A stretch of DNA of 64,000 bases from Cacajao melanocephalus (taxonomy: Eukaryota; Chordata; Mammalia; Primates; Pitheciidae): NCBI GenBank assembly GCA_963573385.1, contig CAUYLG010075769.1, positions 16,595 through 80,594 of the forward strand. Reading direction: 5' to 3'. Positions 11,433-21,930 of this stretch are shown in pieces. Numbering within the stretch: the stretch's first letter is position 1; the number at the start of each line of letters is the position of its first letter. Position numbers and translations under genes: made by a program. Below the pieces are notes generated by a model, which saw only the letters and a list, made by a program, of their open reading frames with translations, had not been told where the DNA came from and ran no database searches.

Positions 11433-11542
11433 GAGGGCGTGCAGCGTGCCCCAGCAGCGTCTCCACCCGCGGCCGAGGGTGCGAGTAGAGGGCGTGCAGC
11501 GTGCCCCGGCAAAGTCTCCACCCGCAGCCGAGGGTGTGGGCA
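11433..11542. repeat. 55-bp tandem duplication (2 copies)
   Basis: The unit beginning GAGGGCGTGCAGCGTGCCCC is present at 11433-11487 and 11488-11542 with few differences (CAGCAGCG versus CGGCAAAG). CpG-rich. The duplication appears young. Confidence 0.9.
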
Positions 11543-11679
11543 GAAGGAGCTTGGGCAGGGGGCAGGAGGACTGTCTTCGGGAGGAGGCCGAGTCCTGGAG
11601 AAGCCGCCAGCCCGGGTTTGTCTGATGTTTCTCGTGTCTAGCCTGGGATTGTGGGCTTTTGGAAAAAATCCCAAAAAGA

Positions 11680-11775
11680 GGGGTTACGGGAACTCTCTAT
11701 GCCACTGCTTTATTGCGTCCCTGTTCGTCTAAAATTATTCCAAAATAAACGTTTATGTTAAAAATCACTGATGCA
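11680..11775. promoter_or_regulatory. Small AT-rich island
   Basis: Contains TTATTGCG, TCTAAAATTATTCC, CAAAATAAACG and GTTAAAAATCAC. It is distinct from the GC-rich flanks and is not recognised as a transposon. It could be a conserved element or simply a relic; the evidence is compositional. Confidence 0.2.
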
Positions 11776-12199
11776 GTCAGCACTCAAAATCTAGACACTC
11801 ACTGGGGTCCCAGCGGTTCCCCAGGCTCCCCCTCGAGTCTCAGGGCACCCACTGTGTGCAGGACGCTGGGTGCTCTCGGGAACCAAGGCCCAGATATGCA
11901 AGAGGCCAGGACCCCAGGAACTGAGGCAGCCCCCAATTCACACAGGACACCAGGCTCCAGCCACTGCCTAGTGAGCAGCCCCGGTGAACCCCAGGGTCGT
12001 AAGGGCCTCCTGTCCAGCCACGCCAGACCCACGATGTCACCAGCATGGCATCCCCCACCCCAATTCAAAGGGGCCCCACCCAAGCATGGGGTGGGGGTCC
12101 AGTGACCTCCAGGGGCCCAGCGCTGAGCTCAGCCCTTCGCCCCAAGCAAGGAGGCGTCCCTTGGTGGGAAGCACGGCATGAAGGGAAATGATCGGTCCC

Positions 12200-12392
12200 A
12201 TTGCCAGTGAACCCCACTAATGACTGTCTAGCACGTCTCTGACTTTACCAGCAAAACTCCGCCTGCAAATCCCAACGAGCTGTGTCCTTGATTAATGCTA
12301 ATGGTTTTTCTCACCAGCTGTGAAAATGTATTTTCCATAATTTAGCTGTCATTACAGGGGAAGGATTGATAAAACACACACACACACACCTC
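12200..12392. promoter_or_regulatory. Candidate enhancer: TAAT cluster plus CA run
   Basis: AT-rich island with CCACTAATGAC, a paired core GATTAATGCTAATGG, an E-box CAGCTG inside CACCAGCTGTG, CCATAATTTAGCTG and GTCATTAC. It ends in a short CA run (about 12376-12390). The paired TAAT cores and E-box in a non-repeat context resemble developmental enhancers. The role is inferred. Confidence 0.35.
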
Positions 12393-12659
12393 GGGCTTGG
12401 AGGACCCGGAGGGAAGCAGGAGGAGGCCAGGAGGCAGCTGCTTCTGCCTGTGAAATGTGGGCACAGGTGCCCAGCCACACCCAGTCACCCGGCCGCTGGC
12501 TCCCCAGCCCTCATGCACCTCTCCACGGCAGGGCGCAGACCTCCCTGGGGCTCCGAGCATGGGCCTGGGTGCAGGACAAGACAGCGGCCCCCAGGCAGGG
12601 ACCAGCCCTCCCGCCTCTCCTGGGTACTGGACCACTGGGCAGCATCTACTGGGCAGCTC

Positions 12660-12760
12660 AACGCACCCACCTCACAGATGAGGAACTGGAGGCCGGAGGA
12701 CCCAGCAGCTCCTGCAGCTCAGCCGCAGCTGGGGAGCTAAGCGAGAAGTCAGGCTGCTGT
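12660..12760 (-). mobile_element. MIR-like SINE relic
   Basis: The word CACAGATGAGGAACTGGAGG followed by a diverged CAGCTCAGCCGCAGC-like segment is the antisense MIR signature. Short and diverged. Confidence 0.4.
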
Positions 12761-13418
12761 GTCGGCTCCACACCGCTCTGTGCCCCCGCCTCCCGCTGGA
12801 GTGGGCTGGGGGTCGCACTGCCCTACCTTCCGAGGAAATGGAAAAAGAAGGCAGGTTCTGAGACAGAAGGGACCTCGACCCTCAGCCCAGCGTCCGTAGA
12901 AGGAAGAAAAGGAGAGCAGGGGAGACAGGAGGAGGGAGGGACTGGCCTCTGCGTGAGGTCTGAGGACCAGCCCTGGTGTTGAAGCTACTCCTGACCTCTC
13001 GGGGTGAAGCCACCTGCCCCCGCCATGGAAACACCCAACTTGCAGACATTTTCGTTCACAGTTTTTGTTTAAGGAAACTATTCTCAAAGTCATGGAGGCC
13101 AGAGTCCAGGAAGGAAGCAAGGAGGGAGGGAAGACACAGGCCTGGCCCCAGGAGGGGGTGGGGGACACCCAGACCTATCATTTGAGAGCCCCTTTGAAGA
13201 TCCCAGCAAAGCAGAGGGCACGAGCTGTGCGGGCACCGCAGTCTGGGTCCCGCCATGGCCCTCGGCCAAGAATGGGAACCCAAGTGGCCGGGCCAGTGGC
13301 CCCCCGCGCCCAGCCCCTGCTCTGCCCTGACCTGCAGGCACGGCCGGGGCAGGGGCCCCCCAAAGTGGTTTCAAGCACAAATGAGTATCTGAAAAGTGCG
13401 TCGAGGCGGGGGTGAGCA

Positions 13419-13900
13419 GGGGAAGACGGAGCAAAGCCAGCGTCCAATCAATTAGCGCGCGTTTTCCGAGCTCCGTTGCGCTCTGCCTTCCATTAGCGGG
13501 TCCTCGTCCCGCTGCAGGCCCAGAGCCGCGACGCGGAAACGTTCTCCTCGTTTTAATCTTCACCGAGCCGGCCTTTCGCCTCCAGCCCGTCTAATTGAAA
13601 CTAATCTTGGTGGGCAAGGCCTGTCTCTCCTCCTAATCCTCCTCCGAGGAAGTTCACATGGTCCCAATTACAGCCGCAGCAGCGCTTTCATTCCCGGCCT
13701 CGCCTGCCTCCGCCGGCCTCGGGTTTTGAAAGTCTGCATTATTAAGTCCATGCTTGTGAGTTCCCGCCTGTCACGGGCCGAGAGATGCTATCGCGGCTGC
13801 CCAGGGATAAGGTTACCGCGAAGGCATTTTGTGGATTACGTTTCGCACGAGGCGACGGAGGGCAAAATAGCGCAGAACCCGTGAGCTCCCCAGGCGGAGG
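13419..13900. promoter_or_regulatory. CpG-rich block with homeodomain cores
   Basis: CpG density jumps here; I count roughly twenty CpGs in 13430-13590. Embedded are CAATTAGCGCGCG, CCATTAGCGGG, CTAATTGAAACTAATC, CTAATCCTCC, CCCAATTACAG and CATTATTAAG. GC-rich CpG sequence mixed with TAAT cores is unusual against the CpG-poor flanks and typical of CpG islands or conserved elements near developmental regulators. No initiator, exon or open frame with a domain was recognised, so whether it is a promoter or an enhancer is open. Confidence 0.5.
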
Positions 13901-14261
13901 GGGAGCCGGGGGAGGGCTGGCCCGGGCCCAGCTCCCCAGCCTGCAACCTGCAGGGCGGAGCGTTGAGGAGGATTCTGGAAGCTTCCTGGAGGGGCAGAGA
14001 GGAAGAGTGGGGGAGTGGGGCCTCCCCAAGGAGCACAGCACCCCGCTGCAGAGCCCGCCGGGCTCCCCCAGCCCCCCATGGGAGGCTGCCAAGAGGGAGA
14101 CCGGGTCCCTGGAGCCGGGCTCCGTGTTACAACAAGCCGAACGGAAACCCCACGTTTCCAGGCTGCCGAGAACGTCAAGTTTCCCTGCTCCGGGCTGGAA
14201 TCCCACGCCCGCCATGTGGGCACGCAGTGACCGTGGCTGATCAGACCTCAGATGGCAGCGG

Positions 14262-14345
14262 GGATGTCTCTCATTAAACTTTTTAAAAAGAGAAAGTGCA
14301 GTAATGATCACTTAATGAAAGCAGTTGCTTAAAGAAAATTCCCCA
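14262..14345. promoter_or_regulatory. AT-rich island
   Basis: Contains CTCATTAAAC, GCAGTAATGATCAC, CTTAATGAAAGC and GCTTAAAG in about 80 bp between GC-rich flanks. It lies 360 bp after the CpG-rich block and may belong to the same conserved element. Inferred only. Confidence 0.28.
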
Positions 14346-15861
14346 CCTCTGAGATGACAGAAGGAAAACAACGCAGTGGGCCTCTGGCAGGGCCCTCAGG
14401 GAGGGAGCAGGGCATGAGAGACGAGCCCCCCAGCCCCCCGAACTGACCAGACCCCACCTCAGATGCCAGACTTGGAGCAGAGTGTCAGGCGGCCACGGTA
14501 AGGACAGGAGGCCCTCGCGGCCGCGGTGCCCACCGGGGCTGCTTTCTAGGCGCGTGGCTGGAGCGTGCTGTCCTCCGTGAGCCGGGGGCTGCCTCCGTCC
14601 TTGGGGTCCCGACTTCATGTGTACGTAGGCCTCGGTTCCCAAGACCACCCGATGCCCTGCACACAGTGCTGCTCTGAGACGCGGGGAAGAGCCTGGGGAG
14701 CCGTCAGGACCCCCCTCGTGTTTAGACCGGTGCCTACTGTCTGCCCATCACCCTGCAGGGCCTGGGGCAAGGCTCTGCCATTCTCGACCCTGATGTGTGG
14801 CTTGCGGACTGAGTTGGGGACTTAAAGCTGGAGGTGCATCAATCCTCATCCACCGCCCCCACCTGTGCACTCTGCCCGGCACCCCTGGTTTTTTCAGAAG
14901 AGCTCACAGAGCAGAAAGAACTCCACACAAGAAACTCCACCCAACCGAGACCCCATGGAGTGGGACCCCCCTCCCTGCTCCCCTGGAAGGCTCTCACACC
15001 TCCGTCCACCAGGGCAGGGCACAGAGCTCTGGCTTCCAGGCCAAGCTGTGAAACCGTGTGCAGAGCTGCCCCTGTGACTAGGAGGACACCCAGGCCGAGG
15101 TGACAGCACGTCAGGATGCTGCCCCTCCTCCTCACTCTGCATCTCCCGGTGCCCACTGTGCTGCCCAGCTGGACCTTGGACCCTTGAGCTGGCTTCAGAG
15201 TTCTTTCCCCTCCAATAGCGTCTCCTACATGGAGGCCCATGGGGCTTACCCCGACAGCCAGCACCAAGCCTGGCTTTCTCTCCGGCATCACAGAGCCGGA
15301 ACTCCCACCTGGGCCGGTTGAGGACAAGGTAAAGGAACACCCCGCGGCCCTGGCTGGCCTGGGGCCTGGGGCAGGATGTGCGCTGTGCCCCCCTCAGAGG
15401 CCTCTCCCCTCCCCATCACCTGCCAGACCACCTTCCAGCTTTCTAGTCTCTGCTGCAGGCCTGCCTTCTCCAGGTAGTTTCTGGGGGCCCCCGCCAGGAG
15501 CCGGTACTGGTCCCAAGTCCCAGGAGTCAGCCGCATGCATGTGAGTCTCAGCTTCGGATGGGAGTGAACCCCTAACCCAGGACCAGACGCCCCACACAGG
15601 CTGTGTCTGCAGCACCCAGGTCACTGCACAGAGCTGGACACAGCAGATACCAGCCGCTGCCACAGCTCAGTGCTCCTTCCTGGCCGGGAGGGGCAAGCAG
15701 GGGAGGCCAAGGGAAGATGAGCAGGAGGCCACAGAGATCGTGGGGGTCAAGGCAGGAAAGGAGAGAGAGGAAAGGAAAGTCACAGCCGCCCTACAGTATA
15801 CACGTGTTGTACACAATAATGATACGCAAGTTTTATTTGCCAGCTTAGAAGTTAAAACAAA
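14346..15861. other. GC-rich DNA, no gene seen
   Basis: Single-copy sequence without a recognised repeat or conserved-looking island. Open frames up to 162 codons are present on the minus strand near 14.8-15.3 kb, but they overlap in all frames and show no domain. Confidence 0.5.
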
Positions 15862-16130
15862 TTTTTTTGACTTGCTCTATCACCCAGCCTGGAGTGCGGT
15901 GGCGTGATTTTGGCTCACGGCAGCCTTGAACTCGCAGGCTCAAGCGATCCTCCCATCACAGCTACCTGAGTAGCTGAGACCACAGCGTGCACCACCACAC
16001 TCAATTCATTTTTTAAAGATGGGGTCTCATTGTGTTGCCCAGGCTGGTCTCAAACTCCTGGGCTCAAGCGATCCTCTGCCTCAGACTCCTAAAGTGCTGG
16101 GATTACAGGCATGAGCCACCATGCCTGGCC
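15862..16130 (-). mobile_element. Alu element (older, AluJ-like)
   Basis: Antisense Alu: short T run at the left, then CACCCAGCCTGGAGTGC, CAGGCTCAAGCGATCC, a linker, GTTGCCCAGGCTGGTCTC, and the terminal AAAGTGCTGGGATTACAGG. Many substitutions and the AAGCGATCC wording suggest an old J-type copy. It abuts an L1 fragment on the right. Confidence 0.9.
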
Positions 16131-16655
16131 CTAAAACATTTTTTTAAAAGAGAAAAAAGGGAAATCAAAATGATTGACAATGCCAAGTGCTGACAAGGTT
16201 GTGGAGAGACTGGAAGTCAGCACCTCACACACAGGCATTTCGGGAAAGCGCTGGCCAGTTTCCTGTGAGGTAAAACCTGCACTTATACCATAGGACCCAA
16301 TATTCCACTACTGGGTGTTTACCCGAGATGAAAAGAGGTGTCCACCAAAGAACCTGTAGGCGAATCTTCAAACAAACAGTATTCCAGCCCTACGCTGGAA
16401 AAACGACACCAAAAGGCTGATGGATAAATGGCCTGTGGTTCACGGTTCACTAGATACATACAACAGATACAATGTGGGGTGTATACAGGGGATAAGCTGT
16501 GTGGGTGTCTCGTGGATACAATGTGGGGTGTATACAGGGGATAAGCTGTGTGGGTGTCTCGTGGATACAATGTAGGGGTGTATACAGGGGATGAGATGTG
16601 TGGGTGTCTATGTAATTATGCCTCAAGAAAGTTACCTAAAGTTTTAAAATTCAAC
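16131..16655 (+). mobile_element. L1M 3'-end fragment
   Basis: Shows words of the L1 ORF2 end: GTGCTGACAAGGTTGTGGAG, then CCATAGGACCCAATATTCC, CTACTGGGTGTTTACCC and GATGGATAAATGG. It closes with an ATTATGCCTCAAGAAAG-type L1M tail. The central part was displaced by expansion of a 49-bp tandem repeat. No frame stays open. Confidence 0.7.
16466..16612. repeat. 49-bp tandem repeat, three copies
   Basis: Unit starting GATACAATGTGGGGTGTATA. Copies at 16466-16514 and 16515-16563 are identical; the third at 16564-16612 has a few changes including one extra base. It sits inside the L1 tail, apparently grown from the L1 'tatccatacaatgg' region. Confidence 0.95.
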
Positions 16656-18261
16656 AGGTGAAGTGAAACCCCTGGCTTCTGTCCCTACCCAAAGTGAGGG
16701 GACCCAACCCTCTGAGTCCTGGCCTCCACCCAGGCAGCTTACATAATAAGCTTTCAGCCTCCGAGGACTCTGGGGACTAGGACCTTGTCCTCAGATTCCT
16801 CAGAGAAGCTGAGCACCGAGAGCTGCCCCTCCCGGGTCCCCTCCCCCTCCCCCTCCCTGGTCACGGGCCCCAGGGAGACCCCCTCTCTGGGTTCCTCCTC
16901 TGCAGTGTTCAAACAGGCCTGTGAGCAAGTGGCCCATCCCTACCTGTGTCCTCAGCCCTGGTGGAGCAGCTCAGCCCTGAGAAGAGGGAGGGCTAGCTGC
17001 GTGGGTGGAGACGGCTGCATGGGTGGCGACGCCCTTGCAGCCTGAGACTTGAGGCAGAGGTGACAGCAGGATGACATCTTGGCATGGTGATGGCATCCTG
17101 GCATGGTTGCAGCATCCTGGCACAGTGGCCGATCTCGGCCTCACCTCCGTGAGGACTCGCTGCTCCTGTCTCCTGATGAGAATCCCAAGCCTCACCCGCA
17201 GCTGCCCTAGGCAGAGGGGCTCATTCCCTCAGCCCTGGGACATTGCCCAGCTGCCTTGGAGGCTGCCGCGAGCGCTTTGCTGACTCGGGGTAGGGAACAG
17301 CCTGCGGAGCCGCAGCCGCAGAAGAAGCCGGGAGATGAAGTGGACAAGCAAAGCCGCGTGCTTGCACTTGTCTAGAAGGAAACGAGCCGAACGTGGCGGG
17401 AAAAGCAGCTCCGTGGTGGCAGCGTGAGGCCGACGCCCAGAGCACAGGAAGGTGCTGGCCAGGCACAGGGGCTCCTTCCCTCTGCGGTGCTGGGGACAGG
17501 AGTGGGCCGTCCAGAACGTGCCCAGAGGCAGCAGACAAGACTGGGAGGGCCCTCTGCCCCTCCCTGTGTGCTGAGCTGACACACTTTACCCAGCACTGAG
17601 GGAGTCTCCAGGATCCAGGACTTGCCATGTTAAAACCAGGACAGTCCTGAGCAAACTGGGCTAAGCTGGTCACACTGGGGTTTCTCCAGTTTGAAAAGGG
17701 CCGTTGGGTGCAAAGAAAGAAAAGTGAATTCTGCCGAGATGGCTCAAGCCCCCACCCATCCCCTTCTCCATGGAGAGAGGTTCTCTTGTGTCTCACTCTG
17801 CCATTTGTGGCCATCTTTTACGGTTGGCTAATGGGATCATCAGGGATTGGGACGGGTGAGAAAAGATTGGTGTGACAGACTTCATGGTTCCTTCATTCAA
17901 TATGTAAATATTGTAAGCACCAGCTGTGTGCCATGTGCCACCCTCAGCACTGAGATGAAACAGGCAGAGGCCTGGCCATCTCAGGAGGAGGGCAGTGGTG
18001 TGTCCCAGTAGGTAAGATAACAGCAAGGCTGGGGTGATGGCTCCACCAGGGGCGTCTTCCCAGGTAAACGTGAAGATGCCCATCAATGCCTGCTTCCAAC
18101 TTTTATTATTTTTTGAGAAGAGTGACCAGTCACAAAGGTATGAAGAGCCAGCATGTCCAGGGAGTGTCCATTTTTGCACATGGCTAACAATTTTCCCTCC
18201 AGGACGTGGTACCATTTGAGCATCACACCATAGGCTCATGACCTCTCTTTTTCAAAAATAT
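16656..18261. other. Mixed DNA, no gene seen
   Basis: No exon recognised. 17260-17440 is locally CpG-rich and contains GTGGCGGGAAAAGC, an E2F-like site. 17615-17690 resembles a decayed DNA-transposon-like repeat (TTAAAACCAGGACAGTCC), family not assigned. 18110-18260 shows nothing specific. Confidence 0.45.
17893..18010 (+). mobile_element. Ancient L2/MIR-class repeat relic
   Basis: Contains TTCATTCAATATGTAAATATTG, GCACCAGCTGTGTGCCATG and CAGCACTGAGATGAAACAGG, which is the familiar ancient-repeat order of a TTCATTCA..., GTGCCAGGCACTG-type and GATACAG-type string. Family assignment is uncertain. Confidence 0.4.
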
Positions 18262-19445
18262 CTTCCCTGGAAATACTAATCAGAGCAGTTAGACAAGAGA
18301 AAGAAATAAAAAGACATCAGAATTGGAAAGGAAGAAGTTAAATTATCCTTGTTTGCAGACAACATGATCATATATATATATATATATATATATATCCCTA
18401 ACAATGCCACCAAAAAACTATTGCAACAAATAAATAAATTCAGTAAAGTTGCAGGATACAAAACCAACATGCAAAAATCAGTAGTGTTTCTATACACTTC
18501 ACAACAAACTACTGAACAAAGAAATAAAAAACAATCCCATGTATAATAGCTACAAAAAATTAAAATAATTAGGAATAAATTTAGCCAAGGAGATGAAAGA
18601 CATGTACGCTGAAAACTATAAAACATTGATGAAAGAAATTGAAGAAGAAACACATAAATGGAAAGATAACCAATATTCATGGATTGGAAGAATTAATATT
18701 GTTAAAATGTCCATATACCCAAAGTGATCTACAGGATCAATGCAATCCCTATCAAAATTCCAATGGCATTTTTCACCAATTTAGAGAAAACAACCTAAAA
18801 ATATATATGACCCAGCATAGCCAAAGCGGTTTGAGCAAAAAGAACAAAGCTGGAGGCACCACACAGCCTGACTTCGACATATACTGCAAAGCTACAGTAA
18901 GCAAAACAGCGTGGCAGTGGCATACGAATAGACACATCAACCAGTGGAACAGGATAAAGAGCCCAGAAATAAATCCACACATTTAAGGTCAATTGAAAAA
19001 GCTGAGAACACACCATGGGTAAAGGAAGTTCAGCCTCCTCAACAAACGGTGTTGGAGGAACTGAATACCCACAGGCAGAAGAATGAGACTAGACCCTTAC
19101 CTCTCACCTTGTACGAAAATCAACCCAAAATGGGTCAGAGGCTTTCAAGTAAGATCTGAAACTGCAGAACCAGTAGAAGAAAACAAGAGAAATCTCCGTG
19201 ACTCTGGTCAAGGCAGAGAGTTTTTGAATAGGATCCTAAACGCACAGGTAACAAAAGAGGAAATAGGCAAATGGGATTCTGTCAAACTAAAACTTCTCTG
19301 CACAGCCAACGAAACAACCAGCAGAGTGAAGAGACGACCTATGGCCCAGGAGAAAAGATTTGCAAACGACACATCTGATGAGGGGTTAATACTCAAAATC
19401 GATGAGGAACTCAACAGCAAGAAAACAAATAACCAAATTTTAATC
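18262..19445 (+). mobile_element. L1 (L1MA/MB-like) ORF2 fossil, left part
   Basis: Sense L1 ORF2 covering the reverse-transcriptase thumb to C-terminal region. Recognisable words: TTGTTTGCAGACAACATGATC (RT YADD-side region), GGATTGGAAGAATTAATATTG, AGAACAAAGCTGGAGGCA, AGAATGAGACTAGACCCTTA and CAAATGGGATTCTGTC. Short translated stretches such as [15 protein letters not shown] (near 18.83 kb) and KWDSVKLKLLCTA (near 19.27 kb) resemble ORF2p, but frames shift and stop often. It is dead. The element resumes at 19925 after an LTR insertion. Confidence 0.88.
18370..18395. repeat. (TA)n microsatellite inside L1
   Basis: An uninterrupted run of 13 TA repeats located where L1 normally reads ...gattgtatatctag.... 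The tract appears to have grown from that L1 motif and replaces part of the RT coding region. Confidence 0.97.
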
Positions 19446-19775
19446 TGAGCAAAAGATTTGCTGTGGCCACAGTGTGTATCCCCTCCAAAATGCATGTTGA
19501 AATGTAGTTGCCTTTGTAGCAGTATTAAGATGTGGTGCTGTCGAGAGGTGATTAAGCCACGGGGGCTCCTGCCTCGTGGGAGGGATTGGTGCCTTGTAAG
19601 TGGGCATGTTCATCCCGCTCTCGCCCTCTCTTGCTCCCTCGCCTTCCACTGTGGGATGACGCAGCAGGAAGGCCCTTGCACGATGCCAGCCTCCTGATCT
19701 GGGACTCCACAGTCTCCCAAACCGTGAGCCCACAAATTTCTGTGCAATCTGTGGAACAGCGTGACAGCAGCAGAG
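19446..19775 (+). mobile_element. MST-type MaLR solo LTR
   Basis: Sense MaLR LTR: GTGTATCCCCTCCAAAATGC, GTATTAAGATGTGGTGC, GAGGTGATTAAGCCACG, CTCTTGCTCCCTCGCC, GATGACGCAGCAGGAAGGCC, and a tail ACAAATTTCTGTGCAATCTG. The polyadenylation-signal area is decayed. It interrupts the L1 between ORF2 C-terminal segments. MaLR LTRs are endogenous retrovirus-like relics; no internal sequence is present. Confidence 0.82.
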
Positions 19776-19905
19776 TGGTTTCAATTCGCATTTCTCTGAT
19801 GATTATGAAGAACCTTTTCTCATATACCTGTTGGTCACGTGTGTGTCTTCGTTTGAGAAATGTGTCTTCAGGTCCCGTCTCTGTTCACTTTGTGCAGCTG
19901 TAACA
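19776..19905 (-). mobile_element. Antisense L1 ORF2 piece
   Basis: AATTCGCATTTCTCTGATG, GTTGGTCACGTGTGTGTC and TTCGTTTGAGAAATG are the reverse complement of the L1 'cttctcaaaagaagac...aaatgcaa' segment. It lies opposite to the main L1 here and forms an imperfect inverted repeat with 19928-20004. Confidence 0.75.
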
Positions 19906-19924
19906 GAATGACGGGAGCCGGATA

Positions 19925-20295
19925 CACGCTTCTCAAAAGAAGACACACAAGTGACCAATAGGCACGTGAACAAATGTTCATCATAATCATCTGAAAAATG
20001 CAAACTAAAACCACAGGAAGATACCACCTGTTACCAGTAAGAATGGCTGTTATCTAAAAGATGAAATACAGCAAGTGTTGGTAAGGATGTAAACAGAAGA
20101 GAAAACTTTACACTGCTGGCAGAAATGTAAATTAGCACAGCCACGATGCAAAACTGGGGGGCGGTTCTGGGTAAGAATCCAAAGGACATGAAATCAGTGT
20201 GTCAAAGAGATGTCCACTCGCCCGTGTTCACTGGTCACAAAAGTCAAAATGTGAAATCAACCAACGTGTCCGTCAAGGGATGACTGAACAACAAA
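19925..20295 (+). mobile_element. L1 ORF2 fossil, right part
   Basis: Continues the L1 ORF2 end: CTTCTCAAAAGAAGACACAC, AAATGCAAACTAAAACCACAG, AAGAATGGCTGTTATC, CACTGCTGGCAGAAATGTAA, GAAATCAGTGTGTCAAAGAG and GGGATGACTGAACAAC. The L1 homology stops at AAAGTGTGGCAC, exactly where a long CA tract starts. Confidence 0.8.
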
Positions 20296-20716
20296 GTGTG
20301 GCACGCACACACACGTGCACACTCTTGCACACGCACACACATGCACACTCTCGCACACACACGTGCACACACTTGCACATGCACACACGTGCACACACAC
20401 ACGCACACATGCACGAAAACGGACATCCGCAAGTGCACACCCATGCACGTGCACACGTGCACACACACACTCTGGCACATGCATGCACACACGTACACAC
20501 GCACACACGGGCACCCACACATGCACATACATCCACACATGAATACGCGTGCACGTGCACACATGCACACACATGTGGACGTGAACAGGCACACATGCAC
20601 ACACACAGGCATGCACACACATGCAAGCACACACCCATACAAGCGCATACACCCACACACGCACACACTCGCATGCACAAGCGCACATGCGCACACACAT
20701 GCGCACACACAGCCTT
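20296..20716. repeat. CA-rich alternating purine-pyrimidine tract
   Basis: About 420 bp of CACACA with frequent CGTGCA, CATGCA and GTGCAC variants, almost perfectly alternating purine and pyrimidine. Such DNA favours Z-form. Frames read as His-Thr or Cys-Val repeats are artefacts. The tract begins within the L1 motif 'gtggcacatatacaca', a common cradle for CA repeats. Confidence 0.95.
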
Positions 20717-21584
20717 GAAAGAGGAGATTCCCCCATTTGTGACGACATGGAGTCTCTGCTCCCCTCCTCTGGTTCTGCATGGGGAGCTATGGTGCATGGC
20801 AGAGGACAGCATCCTGGGGGCCTGGGAGCTGCTGGAGACCCCGCTAGGGAGGCCCCCAGCTCTCATCAGACTGAGACACGGACAGGAGAGGAGCCTGTGT
20901 GCTCAGCCGCAGCTGCTCAGGCTCCTTCAGTGCCCCCGCCCGCCACGCCCTGCCTGATGCAGTGATGGGTGGAGAGGAAACGGGCTGTGAGAGCAGACCC
21001 CAGACGCCGCCCGTTCCCCCACCCTCGCTCCGAACAGCTCTGAGAAGCATTGGAGAATATGGGCATCCCCAACTCAGGCTGCAAAGAAAAGAAATCCCCT
21101 GTGTAGACCGAAAACCACCTTCCCCGCTGGGACCCTCTCTGCAGATTCCATGTCAGCTGTTCTCCAGGACACAGACTCCTGATGGGCCCTGATTAAGGAC
21201 AGTTAGGATCTCGTGTGGTGGACGCTGTGGCTGAGACGGACTGAGGAGTGAGGACTGAGGCCATGCCATGGGAGGCTGGGAAGGGGGAGGCCGAGCTGGC
21301 TGCTGGGCTTGGGGGAGGCGGGAGCGGGGCGGAGATTGCTGGTTCACATCCAGGACAGATGCCTCTGGCTGGGGATGGGCCGGGTCCTCAGGCGGCCTCT
21401 GTCTTGTCACTTTATCCCCATTGCATTGCTCATTTCCTTTCACACCACAGTCCTCACAGACAGGGGAGGCATCCGGTGTCCTGCAGGGTAGCTCTGCATA
21501 TTCGGACACAACAGGACCTAGAATTGTGGAGAAACCCCTCAAAAACTTTCACTGAGGCTCACATGGGTGGAGATCGTGTGCTAC
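20717..21584. other. No gene or repeat recognised
   Basis: GC-moderate sequence after the CA tract. I see no Alu, L1 or LTR signature and no supportable exon. A CCTGATTAAGG word near 21190 is the only AT-rich feature. Confidence 0.45.
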
Positions 21585-21770
21585 AAAGACCATGTAGATA
21601 TTTAATTCCCACAGCAGCCACAAGGTGGGGATTAGCATCTTCCCGTTTCTTAGAGCTGAGAAAGCGGATAAGGAGGTCAGCCGAGCCACCCGGTCAGTCT
21701 GAACTGGAGCTGTGATTTGAACTGAGGCCCCCAGGACCCTGTGTCCTTCCCACAGTGTGCACCTCACCAT
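21585..21770 (-). mobile_element. MIR SINE
   Basis: Antisense MIR: ATTTAATTCCCACAGCAGCC, AAGGTGGGGATTAGCATC, GAGCTGAGAAAGCGGAT, then GAGCTGTGATTTGAACTGAGG and CAGGACCCTGTG. This is the best-preserved MIR in the window. Confidence 0.65.
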
Positions 21771-21930
21771 GTGAGACGTGACCCTCGCAAGGGCCAGTGA
21801 ACCATCAGACTCAGGAGATAGGGGCCAAAGAACTCATAAGCCCCACCTGGGTTTCAGGAGGTTCTCAAGGTGTTTCTCCATGCTCTGTTGCAGAATCGAC
21901 ATGAACTTTTAAAACATATCCGTGATTTGT

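Larger units (their letters stand above)
10519..13418. other. Mixed GC-rich DNA, no gene seen
   Basis: Single-copy sequence with the separately listed CA/TG-rich patch, 55-bp duplication, two AT-rich islands and a MIR relic. A TGGAACATATGAAC-like end motif or exon was not found. Nothing here supports a coding gene. Confidence 0.5.

Noticed and set aside
18262..19448. Possible active L1 reverse transcriptase
   Set aside because: Frames are broken repeatedly, a TA microsatellite replaces part of the RT region and an LTR is inserted; no coding potential left.
20244..20957. Several 160-250-codon His/Thr or Cys/Val frames
   Set aside because: All three forward and reverse frames stay open over the CA-rich tract; pure repeat artefact.
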